From an uncultured Mycobacterium sp. (GTDB taxonomy: Bacteria > Actinomycetota > Actinomycetes > Mycobacteriales > Mycobacteriaceae), in NCBI GenBank assembly GCA_900078375.1, contig FLQS01000047.1, positions 1 to 45,928 of the forward strand: a DNA stretch of 45,928 nt, given 5' to 3'. Each line of letters begins with the position of its first letter. Positions within the stretch are counted from its first letter, which is position 1. Shown one piece after another: positions 33,579-42,516 of this stretch. A model generated the notes under the pieces. The model was not told the origin of the DNA and ran no database searches. It saw nothing but the letters and a program-made list of their open reading frames with translations. A program made the position numbers and the translations under genes.

Positions 33579-34531
33579 CGTTGCCCCTGCCCTTCATCCA
33601 GTTACTGCAGGTGTTGACGGTTGCCGGCGCGGCGCCCGGCGTCAGCGGCTTCGTCGCCTGGTTCGAGGCTCGGCTGCAGGGCAGGCGCGGGCCACGGGTC
33701 CTTCAGCCGTACTACGACCTGGCCAAGCTTTTCAGCAAGGAGACGGTGATTCCGGACGGCGCAGGCATGCTGTTCCGTGTTGCGCCGGTGGTGTCGATGG
33801 CGTGCTATCTCACGGTGCCGATGCTGATCCCGGTGCTGACAAGCTATGCGTTGCCGCTGGGATACATGGGTGACATCCTCGGTGGCGGATTGATCCTGGC
33901 GTTCGCCAGTTTCTTGGTCGCCGCCGCGGCCGCCGAAACGGGCGATGCCTATGCCCAATTGGCGTCCAGCAGGGCCAAGACCTTCGCTGCCATAACGGAG
34001 CCGGTGATGCTTCTGGTGGTGTTTACTGTTGCGCTCATTACCACCACGGACCTTCCTTATGTGCTCGGGGCGACCGTCCGCAGTGGGCCCGCGCAGATCG
34101 TGCGGCCCGCTCATCTGCTGGCCTCGGCGGCACTGTTCATGGTCATCTTGTTCGAGACGGGTCGGATACCAGTCGAAACACACACCGGTACTACCGAATT
34201 CGGCATGATCGAGTCTGGTCGGCTGTTCGAGCATTCGGGGCCGGACCTGGCGCTGTTGCACTGGGGATCGGCAACCAAACAGCTCGTGCTCTACGTCATC
34301 CTGCTCAACGTGTTCATCGCCCCCTGGGGGATGGCGTCGACGACATCGGCGCAGTCCGTCGCGCTGGCGATCCCGGCGATCGTGGTAAAGGCATTGCTGC
34401 TGAGCTGTGTCATCGCAGTTATCGACAACAGCTACGCCAAACTCCGGCTGTTCAAAATCACCGAATTCGTCTCTGCCGCCTTGTTATTGGCGGTGTTGGC
34501 GGTGTTCACCCTCTATTTGGGAGGCGGCTGA
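33575..34531 (+). CDS. hycD: HycD/HyfC/NuoH-like membrane subunit
   Basis: This 318-residue protein is the NuoH-type subunit that joins the membrane ion-pumping arm to the soluble arm in complex I and group 4 hydrogenases. It has about eight membrane helices, the early GPRVLQPYYDLAKLFSKETV motif (NuoH/HycD: GP.-.-QP--D--K-), EPVMLLVVFTVALITTTDLP, and the acidic loop FETGRIPVETHTGTTEFGMI near the quinone or cluster interface. GTG 33575 is coupled to the Nudix stop; its own stop overlaps the next ATG. It resembles, from memory, Rv0084 of M. tuberculosis, the hycD gene of the Rv0082-Rv0087 locus. Confidence 0.92.
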   Translation: MTLPLPFIQLLQVLTVAGAAPGVSGFVAWFEARLQGRRGPRVLQPYYDLAKLFSKETVIPDGAGMLFRVAPVVSMACYLTVPMLIPVLTSYALPLGYMGDILGGGLILAFASFLVAAAAAETGDAYAQLASSRAKTFAAITEPVMLLVVFTVALITTTDLPYVLGATVRSGPAQIVRPAHLLASAALFMVILFETGRIPVETHTGTTEFGMIESGRLFEHSGPDLALLHWGSATKQLVLYVILLNVFIAPWGMASTTSAQSVALAIPAIVVKALLLSCVIAVIDNSYAKLRLFKITEFVSAALLLAVLAVFTLYLGGG

Positions 34532-35214
34532 TGTCTGTGCTTGCCGCAACGCAGCCCGTCCCCAGCGTGTTCGACGGGGTGGCCAATACTCTCGCCCTGG
34601 TGGTGTTGCTGCTTGAGTTCGGGATGTTGCGCGCGGCCCTGCTACGCGCGCAGGTCCGGCTCTATGCCGGCCAGTCTCTCGCTGTCAGCGTGCTCGCCGC
34701 CGTCGTTGCCTTCGGCCATCACGTTCCCGAACTGTATGTGCTGGCGGCTTTGTCGTTGATTCTGAAGGTTGTGGTGGTACCACTGCTGGTTCTCTCGCTG
34801 CTGCGGGACGCCAATGCCGAGATCGCCGGTAGCGGCGCCCTCGGCGTGGCAAGCGAAGTGTTGATTTCCATTGTGGTGGCTGCGTTCGGATTCTTCGCAG
34901 TCGGCGTCCTCAATATTCACTCCGATGTCTTGCCGACCGCCGCATTGAGTCTGTCGGTTGCCGTGGTGCTGGTTGCCTTCATTCTCATGGTGTTGCGTCG
35001 TGACGTCGTCAGCCAGGCGATCGGCTTCTTCTCGCTGGAAAACGGAGTGTCGCTGGCGAGTTTGGTGGTCGCCGCTGGGATGCCGTTGATCTTGGAGGTG
35101 GCGTTTCTGTTCGATCTTTTGGTGGCCGTCGTCGTGTTCGGGGTGTTGATGCGTACCCACCATCGGCGCACCAAGTCGCTTTCCACCGAGACTCTCGATC
35201 AGCTGCGGGGGTAA
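34531..35214 (+). CDS. HyfE/HycP-like (NuoK-type) membrane subunit
   Basis: This 227-residue protein has about seven hydrophobic helices. Its C-terminal half resembles NuoK/MnhC (VVLVAFILMVLRRDVVSQAI then GFFSLENGVSLASLVVAAGM), with the conserved Glu in the ENG motif that lies on the ion path. HyfE subunits are longer than NuoK, and this fits. The start overlaps the hycD stop (TGATG) and it ends three bases before the next subunit. No catalytic cofactor site is expected in this subunit. Confidence 0.88.
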   Translation: MSVLAATQPVPSVFDGVANTLALVVLLLEFGMLRAALLRAQVRLYAGQSLAVSVLAAVVAFGHHVPELYVLAALSLILKVVVVPLLVLSLLRDANAEIAGSGALGVASEVLISIVVAAFGFFAVGVLNIHSDVLPTAALSLSVAVVLVAFILMVLRRDVVSQAIGFFSLENGVSLASLVVAAGMPLILEVAFLFDLLVAVVVFGVLMRTHHRRTKSLSTETLDQLRG

Positions 35215-35217
35215 GCG

Positions 35218-36726
35218 ATGTCGGTCGTCTTGATTCTGCTGGTCACTGTGCCCCTGCTGATCACGGTGGCCTGTGTGTTTGTGCCGCATCGGGCCGCCGC
35301 AATGCTGACGATGTTGACAGGCCTGGCCGCCTTTGTCGGCTCAGTGGCATTGGTCCCCGCAGCTGTCGATCACACGCAGACCGCGTTGCGTTATCTGCGG
35401 GCTGATGCGTTATCTGTGGTGTTCTTGTTGGCAACCTGCTTCCTGTACGCCGCGACCGCCGCTTACTCGATCGGTTATTTGGACGGCGAGCGCCAACCGT
35501 CGCTCGCCGAGCCGCAACGCGCTGCCGTGTTCGCCCGCCACAGCCGGTTGTTCTATATCGGGTTTAATGCGTTCGCCTGGTCGATGATCTGTGCTCCGTT
35601 GGTCAATGGGCTGGCGCTGCTGTGGATTGCGGTCGAGATCACCACCGTTGTTTCGGCTCTGCTGGTGGCGTTGGACAACACCGAAGGGGCGACGGAGGCG
35701 GCGTGGAAGTATGTCCTCATCGCGTCGTCGGGATTGGGTATTGCGCTGCTGGCGACGATCTTCATGTACTACGCAGGTTCGCAGGCGTTGGGCTCGTCCT
35801 ATGACCTGGCCTTTGACCCGTTGCTGGCCGCGGCGCCGCGACTGCCCGACACGCCCGTTCGGCTGGCGTTCGTGCTGGCCGTGGTCGGGTATGGAACCAA
35901 GGTGGGGCTCTTTCCTGTCCATACCTGGCTGCCGGATGCGCATGCCGAGGCCCCGACCCCGGTATCGGCACTTCTGTCGGGTTCGCTTCTGGCGATAAGC
36001 TTCTACGCGATCTTGCGCTACTACCAGATCAGTGTGCTAGCGCTGGGCGCTCGATTCCCGCAGCATGTGCTGCTGGTCTTCGGCGTCCTCTCGCTGCTAT
36101 TGGCCGCGCTGTACCTGCTGGAGCAACGCGACATCAAGCGCTTGTTGGCCTACTCCAGTGTGGAGCACATGGGCATCTTGGCAATCGGCGTGAGTTTCGG
36201 GGCGCCGATTGCGTTGGTCGGCGTGTTGCTGCACGTGCTGGCTCACGCGGCGGCGAAGGGAAATGCCTTCATGGGTGCCGGCGTGCTGGTCCGCAAGTTC
36301 GGCACGAAAGAGCTGGCTCGGATGGCCGACGGTGTGCGACTACTCCCGTGGTCGGGTCCACTGTTCGTGGTCGCGGTCCTGGCTCTATCTGCGATGCCCC
36401 CGTTCGGGTTGTTCCGCAGTGAATTTCAGATTGTGGCCGGCGGTCTGAGCCAGAGCCGCAACGCAGCCACGGCCATCCTCGTATGCTTGGTCACCGTCGC
36501 TTTCCTAGGTCTGACGGTCGCGACGACCCGAATCATCTTCCGGCCCTATCCGATTGACCACGAGTCGGATGTCGCTGCGCTGGACGCCGGTGAGCCCAGT
36601 GCCTGGATGGTCGCGCCGGTGGCCATCGGCGCTCTGGTGCTGTTGATGCTTGGCGTCATACCCCCCGCGCAGCTGCTTGGTCTGCTCAGTCATGCCGCCG
36701 GCGACCTGGGCGGGGTGATGCCATGA
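35218..36726 (+). CDS. HyfF/HycQ-like antiporter-type subunit
   Basis: This 502-residue subunit belongs to the NuoL/M/N and Mrp antiporter family with about 14 membrane helices. The key charged residues are retained: the Glu in LLWIAVEITTVVSALLVALD (helix 5), the Lys in GYGTKVGLFPVHTWLPDAHA (helix 7) and TPVSALLSGSLLAISFYAIL, and the His/Lys pair in LHVLAHAAAKGNAFMGAGVL. These form the proton half-channel in complex I. The subunit should therefore be able to translocate ions. It overlaps the large-subunit gene by ATGA. Confidence 0.9.
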   Translation: MSVVLILLVTVPLLITVACVFVPHRAAAMLTMLTGLAAFVGSVALVPAAVDHTQTALRYLRADALSVVFLLATCFLYAATAAYSIGYLDGERQPSLAEPQRAAVFARHSRLFYIGFNAFAWSMICAPLVNGLALLWIAVEITTVVSALLVALDNTEGATEAAWKYVLIASSGLGIALLATIFMYYAGSQALGSSYDLAFDPLLAAAPRLPDTPVRLAFVLAVVGYGTKVGLFPVHTWLPDAHAEAPTPVSALLSGSLLAISFYAILRYYQISVLALGARFPQHVLLVFGVLSLLLAALYLLEQRDIKRLLAYSSVEHMGILAIGVSFGAPIALVGVLLHVLAHAAAKGNAFMGAGVLVRKFGTKELARMADGVRLLPWSGPLFVVAVLALSAMPPFGLFRSEFQIVAGGLSQSRNAATAILVCLVTVAFLGLTVATTRIIFRPYPIDHESDVAALDAGEPSAWMVAPVAIGALVLLMLGVIPPAQLLGLLSHAAGDLGGVMP

Positions 36727-38243
36727 CGACGACGGCCGGGCTTATAGTGATCGATCTGCCGCTCGATGAGTGGCGTCGGCAGGTGGTCGACCGGGTCAAT
36801 ACCACCGACCGGTTTGCCGGCGTGTATTGCAGCCATCGGGACAGCACTGCTGTCGTGCATGCGTTGCTGGTCAACGCTACTGGTGCCCAGTGCCTGCGCG
36901 CGGTGGTGGTACCCGATGGCATGGGCCGCTTGACCTACCCGTCCCTGACACCGCAGGTGCCTGCAGCGTTCTGGTACGAGCGGGCGCTTTATGACCTTTC
37001 CGATGTGATCGCCGTGGGCCACCCCCGACTCGATCCGCTGCTGTTACCCCGTGACCCTGGCCAATCGTCACCCCGGCCGGGTCAGATCGACATGACCGCG
37101 CTCAATGAACATGCACATTCCCGAGCTACCGAGCAGCACGGACCAGTGGATGTCCTGGGCCGTGGCGTATTCAGTCTGCCGCTGGGGCCGGTTCGTTCCG
37201 GAGTGTTCGAGTCGATCGAGTTCCTCATCGAGACCGCCGGTGAGAGCATTCCGCATCTCAACATCCGTCCTCACTATAAACACCGCGGTATTGCCAAACG
37301 CTTCGAAAATCGTTCCATACCAGACGGAATACTGGTCGCCGAGCGGGTAGAAGGCGTCTCGACGGTTGCCCACGCATTGGCGTTCACGCACGCCGTCGAG
37401 GCCCTCACCGAGGCCGTGCCACCACGCAGGGCTCGCCTGATCCGGGTGGTGCACGCCGAACTCGAGCGAGTGGCCAACCACCTGGATGTCGTCGTCAGAC
37501 TGTGCGACGCCGCCGGCCTCGCGGTGGCCACCGCACGGTTCGGCTGGCACAAGGAAGCGATCATGCGACTCGTCTCTCAGCTGTGCGGCAGCAGGTTTGG
37601 CCGCAACGTAGTACGGGCCGGGGGAGTGTGGTCGCCGCTGCTCGTCGACCCGGCCGAAACGTGGCGCCGGCTGGGATCGATCGCCGAGCGCATCTCCGTC
37701 GATCGGCGCACGTTGATGAACGACTCCACCTTTCTCGACCGGGTGCGCGGCACCGGCCGGCTCGATCCCGACCTGGCCGCCTCACACGGCGCCCTCGGTC
37801 CCGTCGGTCGTGGCTCGGGTTGTGTTGACGATGCGCGATTGCGTTCCTATGACGGCTATGGCGAACTCCGCGACATCGACGTCGTTGTCGACACACGCGG
37901 TGATGCCCAGGCGCGCCTGCAGGTGCGCTTCGACGAAATCGACAGTGCCGTGGCGCTGATCGGACAGGCCTGTGATCGATTGCTGACGCTGGCCGATGCT
38001 CCGATCGCCACCGAGGTTCCCGATGACGCCGATGGCTACACCATCGGTTGGGCGGAGGCGGCTCAAGGTGAAGTGATCTATGGCCTGGAGATGCGTTCCG
38101 GCTTCATCGGACGCTGCTTCGCCCGTAGCGCCTCTCTCCACAACATGCTGCTCTTCCACGACGTGTTCGGCGGAGACATATTTACCGACTTCCCGTTCAT
38201 CGAGGCAAGTTTCGGCCTCTCCTATGCCGGGGTGGCGATGTAG
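36723..38243 (+). CDS. HycE-like large subunit lacking the nickel-iron cysteines
   Basis: This 506-residue protein fuses a NuoC-like N-terminal part (about 1-120) to a NuoD/hydrogenase-large-subunit-like part, as in HycE. In [NiFe] hydrogenases the active site needs two C-x-x-C pairs. Here the first (E-R-[IV]-C-G-x-C) reads AERVEGVSTVAHALAFTHAV at 206-225, with Glu and Ser in place of the cysteines; the second (D-P-C-x-x-C near the C-terminus) reads TDFPFIEASFGLSYAG at about 488-503, with none. No maturation-protease tail is seen. RPHYKHRGIAK (NuoD H-x-G-x-E-region) and HAELERVANHLDVVVRLC remain. It cannot bind Ni-Fe and is therefore a hydrogenase-related or complex-I-like core of unknown reaction. 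Confidence 0.9.
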   Translation: MTTTAGLIVIDLPLDEWRRQVVDRVNTTDRFAGVYCSHRDSTAVVHALLVNATGAQCLRAVVVPDGMGRLTYPSLTPQVPAAFWYERALYDLSDVIAVGHPRLDPLLLPRDPGQSSPRPGQIDMTALNEHAHSRATEQHGPVDVLGRGVFSLPLGPVRSGVFESIEFLIETAGESIPHLNIRPHYKHRGIAKRFENRSIPDGILVAERVEGVSTVAHALAFTHAVEALTEAVPPRRARLIRVVHAELERVANHLDVVVRLCDAAGLAVATARFGWHKEAIMRLVSQLCGSRFGRNVVRAGGVWSPLLVDPAETWRRLGSIAERISVDRRTLMNDSTFLDRVRGTGRLDPDLAASHGALGPVGRGSGCVDDARLRSYDGYGELRDIDVVVDTRGDAQARLQVRFDEIDSAVALIGQACDRLLTLADAPIATEVPDDADGYTIGWAEAAQGEVIYGLEMRSGFIGRCFARSASLHNMLLFHDVFGGDIFTDFPFIEASFGLSYAGVAM

Positions 38244-39035
38244 ATGCCCTGGGTTCAGCGCGGACTGCGGCACGGGATTCTGACCACCTCCTGGCCGAAG
38301 CGCATCGACAGTTATTTCACCGGATTCCTGGGCCGCATCGAGGTGCTTCCCGGTGCAACTCATCTGGAGACCACATGCCGGGCCGCCGAAGCGTGTCCTA
38401 CCGGTGCGATTTCCGCTTCGTCTGACGGCGTGTTTCTCGACCAGGGGCGGTGCATTCTGTGCGGAAGGTGTGTGGCCATGGCCCCAGCGGTGTTCGCCCG
38501 ACAACCCGGAAGTGACACCGCTGTCCTGGACCGTCAAACGCTCGTGGTCGGTACAACCGAGGAAACCGACGAAGCGCTCGACGAATTACGCCACGCTTTG
38601 CGTCGACGGGTGCGGCGACTGCGCCGCTCGGTCCACATTCGGCACGTCGATGCCGGATCGGACGGTAGTGACGAATGGGAGGTTCACGCGTTGACCAACC
38701 CGGTGTACGACGTACACCGTCTCGGAATCTTCTTCACTGCAAGCCCCCGTCACGCGGACATCCTTCTCGTCACCGGAATCGGTACCGATGGGATGGTGCA
38801 ACCACTGCGGCGCACGCTCGAAGCGATGCCGCGACCGACTGTCGTGATCGCGGCGGGAACGGATGCGATCAGCGGTGGGTTGATCGGCGGTGGTTACACC
38901 GGTGGGACCGGTATCGGCGACATCACCGACGTCGATGTGTGGGTGCCCGGCGCACCGGCTACGCCCTTCAGCCTTATGCACGCCATCCTGTTGGCCTTGG
39001 GGCGGCTGCCCGACATCGACGGGGAGAGATCGTGA
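38244..39035 (+). CDS. fused ferredoxin/NuoB-like small subunit with missing cluster ligands
   Basis: This 263-residue protein joins a ferredoxin-like part (about 1-95) to a NuoB/hydrogenase-small-subunit-like part (about 145-255). In the first part, C51 (in AACP-type EACPTGAI) and C70, C73, C76 (RCILCGRCVAMAP) could bind one [4Fe-4S] cluster; the second cluster's cysteines are mostly gone. In the NuoB-like part the sequence order is normal (FFTASPRHADILLVTGIGTD; RPTVVIAAGTDAISGGLIGG; VDVWVPGAPATPF) but each place where NuoB has a cluster-N2 cysteine (start of the domain, G-x-C-A, VPGCPP) has another residue. The proximal cluster therefore seems absent. It starts immediately after the HycE-like stop. 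Confidence 0.85.
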   Translation: MPWVQRGLRHGILTTSWPKRIDSYFTGFLGRIEVLPGATHLETTCRAAEACPTGAISASSDGVFLDQGRCILCGRCVAMAPAVFARQPGSDTAVLDRQTLVVGTTEETDEALDELRHALRRRVRRLRRSVHIRHVDAGSDGSDEWEVHALTNPVYDVHRLGIFFTASPRHADILLVTGIGTDGMVQPLRRTLEAMPRPTVVIAAGTDAISGGLIGGGYTGGTGIGDITDVDVWVPGAPATPFSLMHAILLALGRLPDIDGERS

Positions 39036-41059
39036 TCGTCGCCGGCCTGCTTGCGTTGTGCGCGGCGGCCGCGCTCAGCTGGTTCAGCGCTGTGGTCGAT
39101 GCCCGAATCGCGCGATTCCTGACCACCGCAGCGTGGCTGCTGACCATTGCCGCCGCGACGACCTTTCTCGTCGCCGGGGGATATGCGCTTGCCGGGCACC
39201 CACAACAAGTCCGATTGCGGGGACTGGACGGCCTGGGGCCTGCCACCTTGACCATCGATGCACTGTCGGGCCTGTTTCTCGTGATCGCGTTCGGAGTCGC
39301 GATCCCGGCGCTGATCGCCGCAGCCGCGCCGGCCAACCTGATCCGCCCCCGACTGGCCGCGGCGATCGCCGCAGGTTTGGCAGCGATGGCGGTCATCGTC
39401 ACCGCGGACAATTTCTTCGTCCTGTTGTTCGGCTGGGAAGCGCTGACTGTTGCCTTCTACTTCCTGGCTGGTTATGACCGCACGAGAGCGGGTCGGGACG
39501 TCGGCTCGGTGACCACCGCGTTCTTCGGTCGCGCCAGTGGCGCCGCGCTTCTGATCGGCTCGCTCCTCCTCGCCGGACGAACGCACTCATTTGCCTTCGT
39601 TCGTGACGGCGTGGACCCACACAGCACGCTCGCACAGGCGGCATACGCCATGCTTCTGCTGGGCTTTGCGATCAAAGTCGGACTGGTGCCCGCCCACGTG
39701 TGGATGCCGCCGGGGTATTCCGCCGCGCCTGGGCCGGCCCGTGCGGTCATGGCGGGCGCGGCTGTCAACGTCGGCTTCTATGGCATGTGGCGCACCCTGG
39801 ACGTCATGGGACCGCCACCAACGTGGCTCACCTGCACCGTGCTGATCGTCGGCGGGCTGACCGCGATTCTGGGCATCGCACATGCAGCGGTAAACCCCGA
39901 TCTCACCCGCCTGGTCTCCTGGTCGAGCGTCGAGAACGCAGGCGTGATCACGGCCGGTTTCGGCGCGGCACTGGTGGGCGCCACGGCGGGCAACACCAAG
40001 ATGATCGCCGCCGGCTTGGTTGCGGCGACCGCGCAGGCGATCGCCCACGCGTTGGGCAAGACCACCCTCTTTGTCGCCACCACCGCGATCGAAGAAGCCA
40101 CCGGCACCACGGATCTCGATCGCCTCGGAGGCGTCACCCGGCGCCTGCCCTGGGCGGGCACCGCGTTGGTCATTGGGTCGTTCACGCTCGCGGGTCTTCC
40201 CCTGACCGCAGGGTTCGCCTCGGAGTGGTTCACCCTGGAATCGCTCATGCAGCAGTTCCGGGTGTCAAGTCTGGCTCTGCAGCTGTCCACCGCGGTGGCC
40301 GGCGCTCTGGTCGCCCTCACCATCGGCATGGCCGCCGTCACCTTTGTTCGGCTGGTCGCGCTTACCGCGTTCGGGCCTGCACGGCTCAACGAGCCGCACT
40401 ATCGCAGCGAGGGACGCGAACTAAACCAGCAGTGGTGGTATCGGCTTGCGGTTGGATTGCTGGTTCTAGGTTGTCTGGGGGCGGCGGCCTTGGCGCCTCT
40501 CATGGTGCGGATGATCGCTGCCGGTCTTACCCCCATCGTCGGAGACCAGGCAGGCGGAGCCAACGCCGCGCCATGGGTGCTCCAGCCGGTGTTCGCCGAC
40601 TTCTCGGCCCTCTCGCCGACCTGGCTGTGGATCGTGTTGCCTGCGTTGGTCGTGGTCATCACCGCGGTGGCGGCGCTGTTCGCCGGCCGAATACCTTGGC
40701 GTGCCCGGCGCGCGCCCGCATGGTCGTCAGCGTCGCCCGGCGTCGATCGCGGCGTGGGGTACACGTCCTTCGCCTATGCCAACCCGGTCCGCCAGGTGCT
40801 GTCCACGGTGCTGTTGACCCGCACCGAACTCAGCGAATCCACCACCCAAACGAGTTCGGGCGCAGTCGGATACCCGTTCACCTACCGGGTCCACGTTGTC
40901 GACATCGTGGAACGCTACGGCTACCGACCACTGATCCGCGGCGTGCTCTGGCTATCGCGGGTCGCCAGGCGACTGCAATCGGGCCGGCTCGATGCCTACA
41001 TGGCCTACATGTTGCTGGCCGTCTTGGCAGTCCTGGCCGTGGTCATCGCGACGGCATAG
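39032..41059 (+). CDS. HyfB-like (NuoL-type) antiporter subunit
   Basis: This 675-residue subunit is the second NuoL/M/N-type ion-pumping protein of the complex, with about 16 membrane helices. Helix-5 Glu (VLLFGWEALTVAFYFLAGYD), helix-7 Lys (LLGFAIKVGLVPAHVWMPPG) and the later Lys/His region (AQAIAHALGKTTLFVATTAI) are present, as is FTLAGLPLTAGFASEWFTLE. The C-terminus has a cytoplasmic stretch (VRQVLSTVLLTRTELSESTT) and a last helix (AYMLLAVLAVLAVVIATA), as in HyfB/HycC. GTG 39032 overlaps the small-subunit stop (GTGA). It ends the operon, 22 bp before the convergent enolase stop. Confidence 0.9.
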   Translation: MIVAGLLALCAAAALSWFSAVVDARIARFLTTAAWLLTIAAATTFLVAGGYALAGHPQQVRLRGLDGLGPATLTIDALSGLFLVIAFGVAIPALIAAAAPANLIRPRLAAAIAAGLAAMAVIVTADNFFVLLFGWEALTVAFYFLAGYDRTRAGRDVGSVTTAFFGRASGAALLIGSLLLAGRTHSFAFVRDGVDPHSTLAQAAYAMLLLGFAIKVGLVPAHVWMPPGYSAAPGPARAVMAGAAVNVGFYGMWRTLDVMGPPPTWLTCTVLIVGGLTAILGIAHAAVNPDLTRLVSWSSVENAGVITAGFGAALVGATAGNTKMIAAGLVAATAQAIAHALGKTTLFVATTAIEEATGTTDLDRLGGVTRRLPWAGTALVIGSFTLAGLPLTAGFASEWFTLESLMQQFRVSSLALQLSTAVAGALVALTIGMAAVTFVRLVALTAFGPARLNEPHYRSEGRELNQQWWYRLAVGLLVLGCLGAAALAPLMVRMIAAGLTPIVGDQAGGANAAPWVLQPVFADFSALSPTWLWIVLPALVVVITAVAALFAGRIPWRARRAPAWSSASPGVDRGVGYTSFAYANPVRQVLSTVLLTRTELSESTTQTSSGAVGYPFTYRVHVVDIVERYGYRPLIRGVLWLSRVARRLQSGRLDAYMAYMLLAVLAVLAVVIATA

Positions 41060-41081
41060 ACGAGGCGGGTAGGTGCAAATG

Positions 41082-42350
41082 TCACAAGGAGTGCGGCAAC
41101 CCAAACGGCTGACCCGTAGTATCACGGGCGATCTGCAGCAGGCGGTTGTACTTGGCCACGCGTTCGCCCCGTGCCGGTGCACCGGACTTGATCTGCCCAC
41201 ACCCCGATCCCACCGCAAGGTCGGCGATGAACGTATCAGTGGTCTCGCCCGACCGATGCGATATCATCGCGCCATATCCCGACTCTCGACAAACGCGCAG
41301 TGCGGCAAGGGTTTCCGATACAGTTCCCACCTGGTTCACCTTGATCAAAGCAGCGTTGGCGATGTTGTCTCTGACTGCTGCAGCGATCAGGTCCGGGTCG
41401 GTGACGAAGTTATCGTCACCGACCAGCTGAACTCGGTCACCCAACGCGGCGGTCAAAGCAGCCCACCCGGACGTATCGGTTTCGGCCATCCCGTCTTCGA
41501 TGCTCCACACCGGAAAATCGTCGACAATCGCGGTGAACCGCTCGATCATGTCCTGACTCGACAGCGATTCCCCCGCCACCCTGTAGCGACCATCTCGATA
41601 GAACTCACTGGCGGCGGGATCCAGCGCGATCGCAACGCCCTCTCGGCCGGGCCGATAGCCAGCGTCCTCGATGGCGGTTTGCAGCAGCCCCAGTACGTCT
41701 TCAGGCTTGCTGAGATCGGGTGCGAAGCCGCCCTCGTCGCCCAGGCCGGTGGAGAAACCCTTTCGCGCCAGTGCTTTTCGCAGCTCGGCGTAGACCTCTG
41801 CGCCGGCCCGGACTGCCTCTGCCATCGAGGAAGCTCCCAACGGTGCAATCATGAATTCCTGAAAGTCGAGCGGGTTGGGTGCGTGTACGCCCCCGTTGAC
41901 CACATTGAAGTGCGGAACCGGCAGACGGGGTGTCGACTCGGTCGGCGCCAGCCACCGCCAGAGGGGTTGTCCGGCCTCGTGCGCGAAACCGCGTGCTGCC
42001 GCGATCGATACGCCGACGATCGCGTTGGCGCCCAGCCGGGACTTGGTGGGTGTGGCATCCAGTTCCCGCATAGCCGTGTCGATGTCGAGCAGGCTGGACC
42101 AGCTGCGTCCGGTCAGTGCCTCAGCGATCGGGCCGTTGACATTGTCGACCGCACGTTGCACCCCCAGGCCGTGATACCGGCTCTCACCGTCCCGCAGTTC
42201 CACGGCCTCGCGGCTGCCCGTCGATGCCCCCGAGGGGACGCCGGCCTCCACGGTGTGCCCATCGGACAGCGTCGCCTGTACCCACACTGTCGGCCTGCCG
42301 CGCGAATCGAGAACCTCGGTCGCCGATATCGAAGAGAATTGCACGGCCAT
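41082..42350 (-). CDS. eno: enolase (phosphopyruvate hydratase)
   Basis: This 422-residue protein is a full-length enolase that converts 2-phosphoglycerate to phosphoenolpyruvate. Hallmarks are EVLDSRGRPTVWVQATLSDG, VPSGASTGSREAVELRDG (loop 1), VPHFNVVNGGVHAPNPLDFQ, STGLGDEGGFAPDL, ALDPAASEFY and SIEDGMAETDTSGW (metal ligands), LVGDDNFVTDPDL, ALIKVNQVGTVSETL (catalytic Lys) and ISHRSGETTDTFIADLAVGS. All active-site residues appear intact. Fluoride with phosphate blocks this enzyme, so a plasmid copy beside fluoride channels fits a bypass or dosage role. It is divergent from crcB. Some loops differ from the usual actinobacterial housekeeping form (QPLWRWLAPTESTPRLP), suggesting a separate lineage. 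Confidence 0.95.
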   Translation of the reverse strand: MAVQFSSISATEVLDSRGRPTVWVQATLSDGHTVEAGVPSGASTGSREAVELRDGESRYHGLGVQRAVDNVNGPIAEALTGRSWSSLLDIDTAMRELDATPTKSRLGANAIVGVSIAAARGFAHEAGQPLWRWLAPTESTPRLPVPHFNVVNGGVHAPNPLDFQEFMIAPLGASSMAEAVRAGAEVYAELRKALARKGFSTGLGDEGGFAPDLSKPEDVLGLLQTAIEDAGYRPGREGVAIALDPAASEFYRDGRYRVAGESLSSQDMIERFTAIVDDFPVWSIEDGMAETDTSGWAALTAALGDRVQLVGDDNFVTDPDLIAAAVRDNIANAALIKVNQVGTVSETLAALRVCRESGYGAMISHRSGETTDTFIADLAVGSGCGQIKSGAPARGERVAKYNRLLQIARDTTGQPFGLPHSL

Positions 42351-42516
42351 CAGGGCACCTTCTCACTCAGTCGATCAATCTCGGATTACGATCCGTTGCC
42401 CATCGGCCACGGCCGAGCATCTCTGGCGATCCCCACACTAGTCCGAATGCGGTGCGCGGGCAGCCAAGAAGGGGCCGTTCTACGGCAGCGGAACATGACA
42501 ACAGAAATGGAGATCG

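Noticed and set aside
36723..41059. A functional [NiFe] formate-hydrogenlyase or hydrogen-evolving hydrogenase
   Set aside because: The large subunit lacks all four nickel-iron cysteines and the small subunit lacks the proximal-cluster cysteines. No formate dehydrogenase or hyp maturation genes are present.
39700..41112. Long Arg/His/Gly-rich forward frame inside the HyfB-like gene
   Set aside because: It is a shifted-frame shadow with implausible composition. The overlapping frame encodes a clear antiporter-type subunit.
42351..42516. Fluoride riboswitch between eno and crcB
   Set aside because: I looked on both strands here and upstream of the MFS and phosphatase genes for the conserved fluoride aptamer blocks (GAUG..., the pseudoknot half and the CUGAUG...CUC segment). 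Only isolated GC-rich matches occur.
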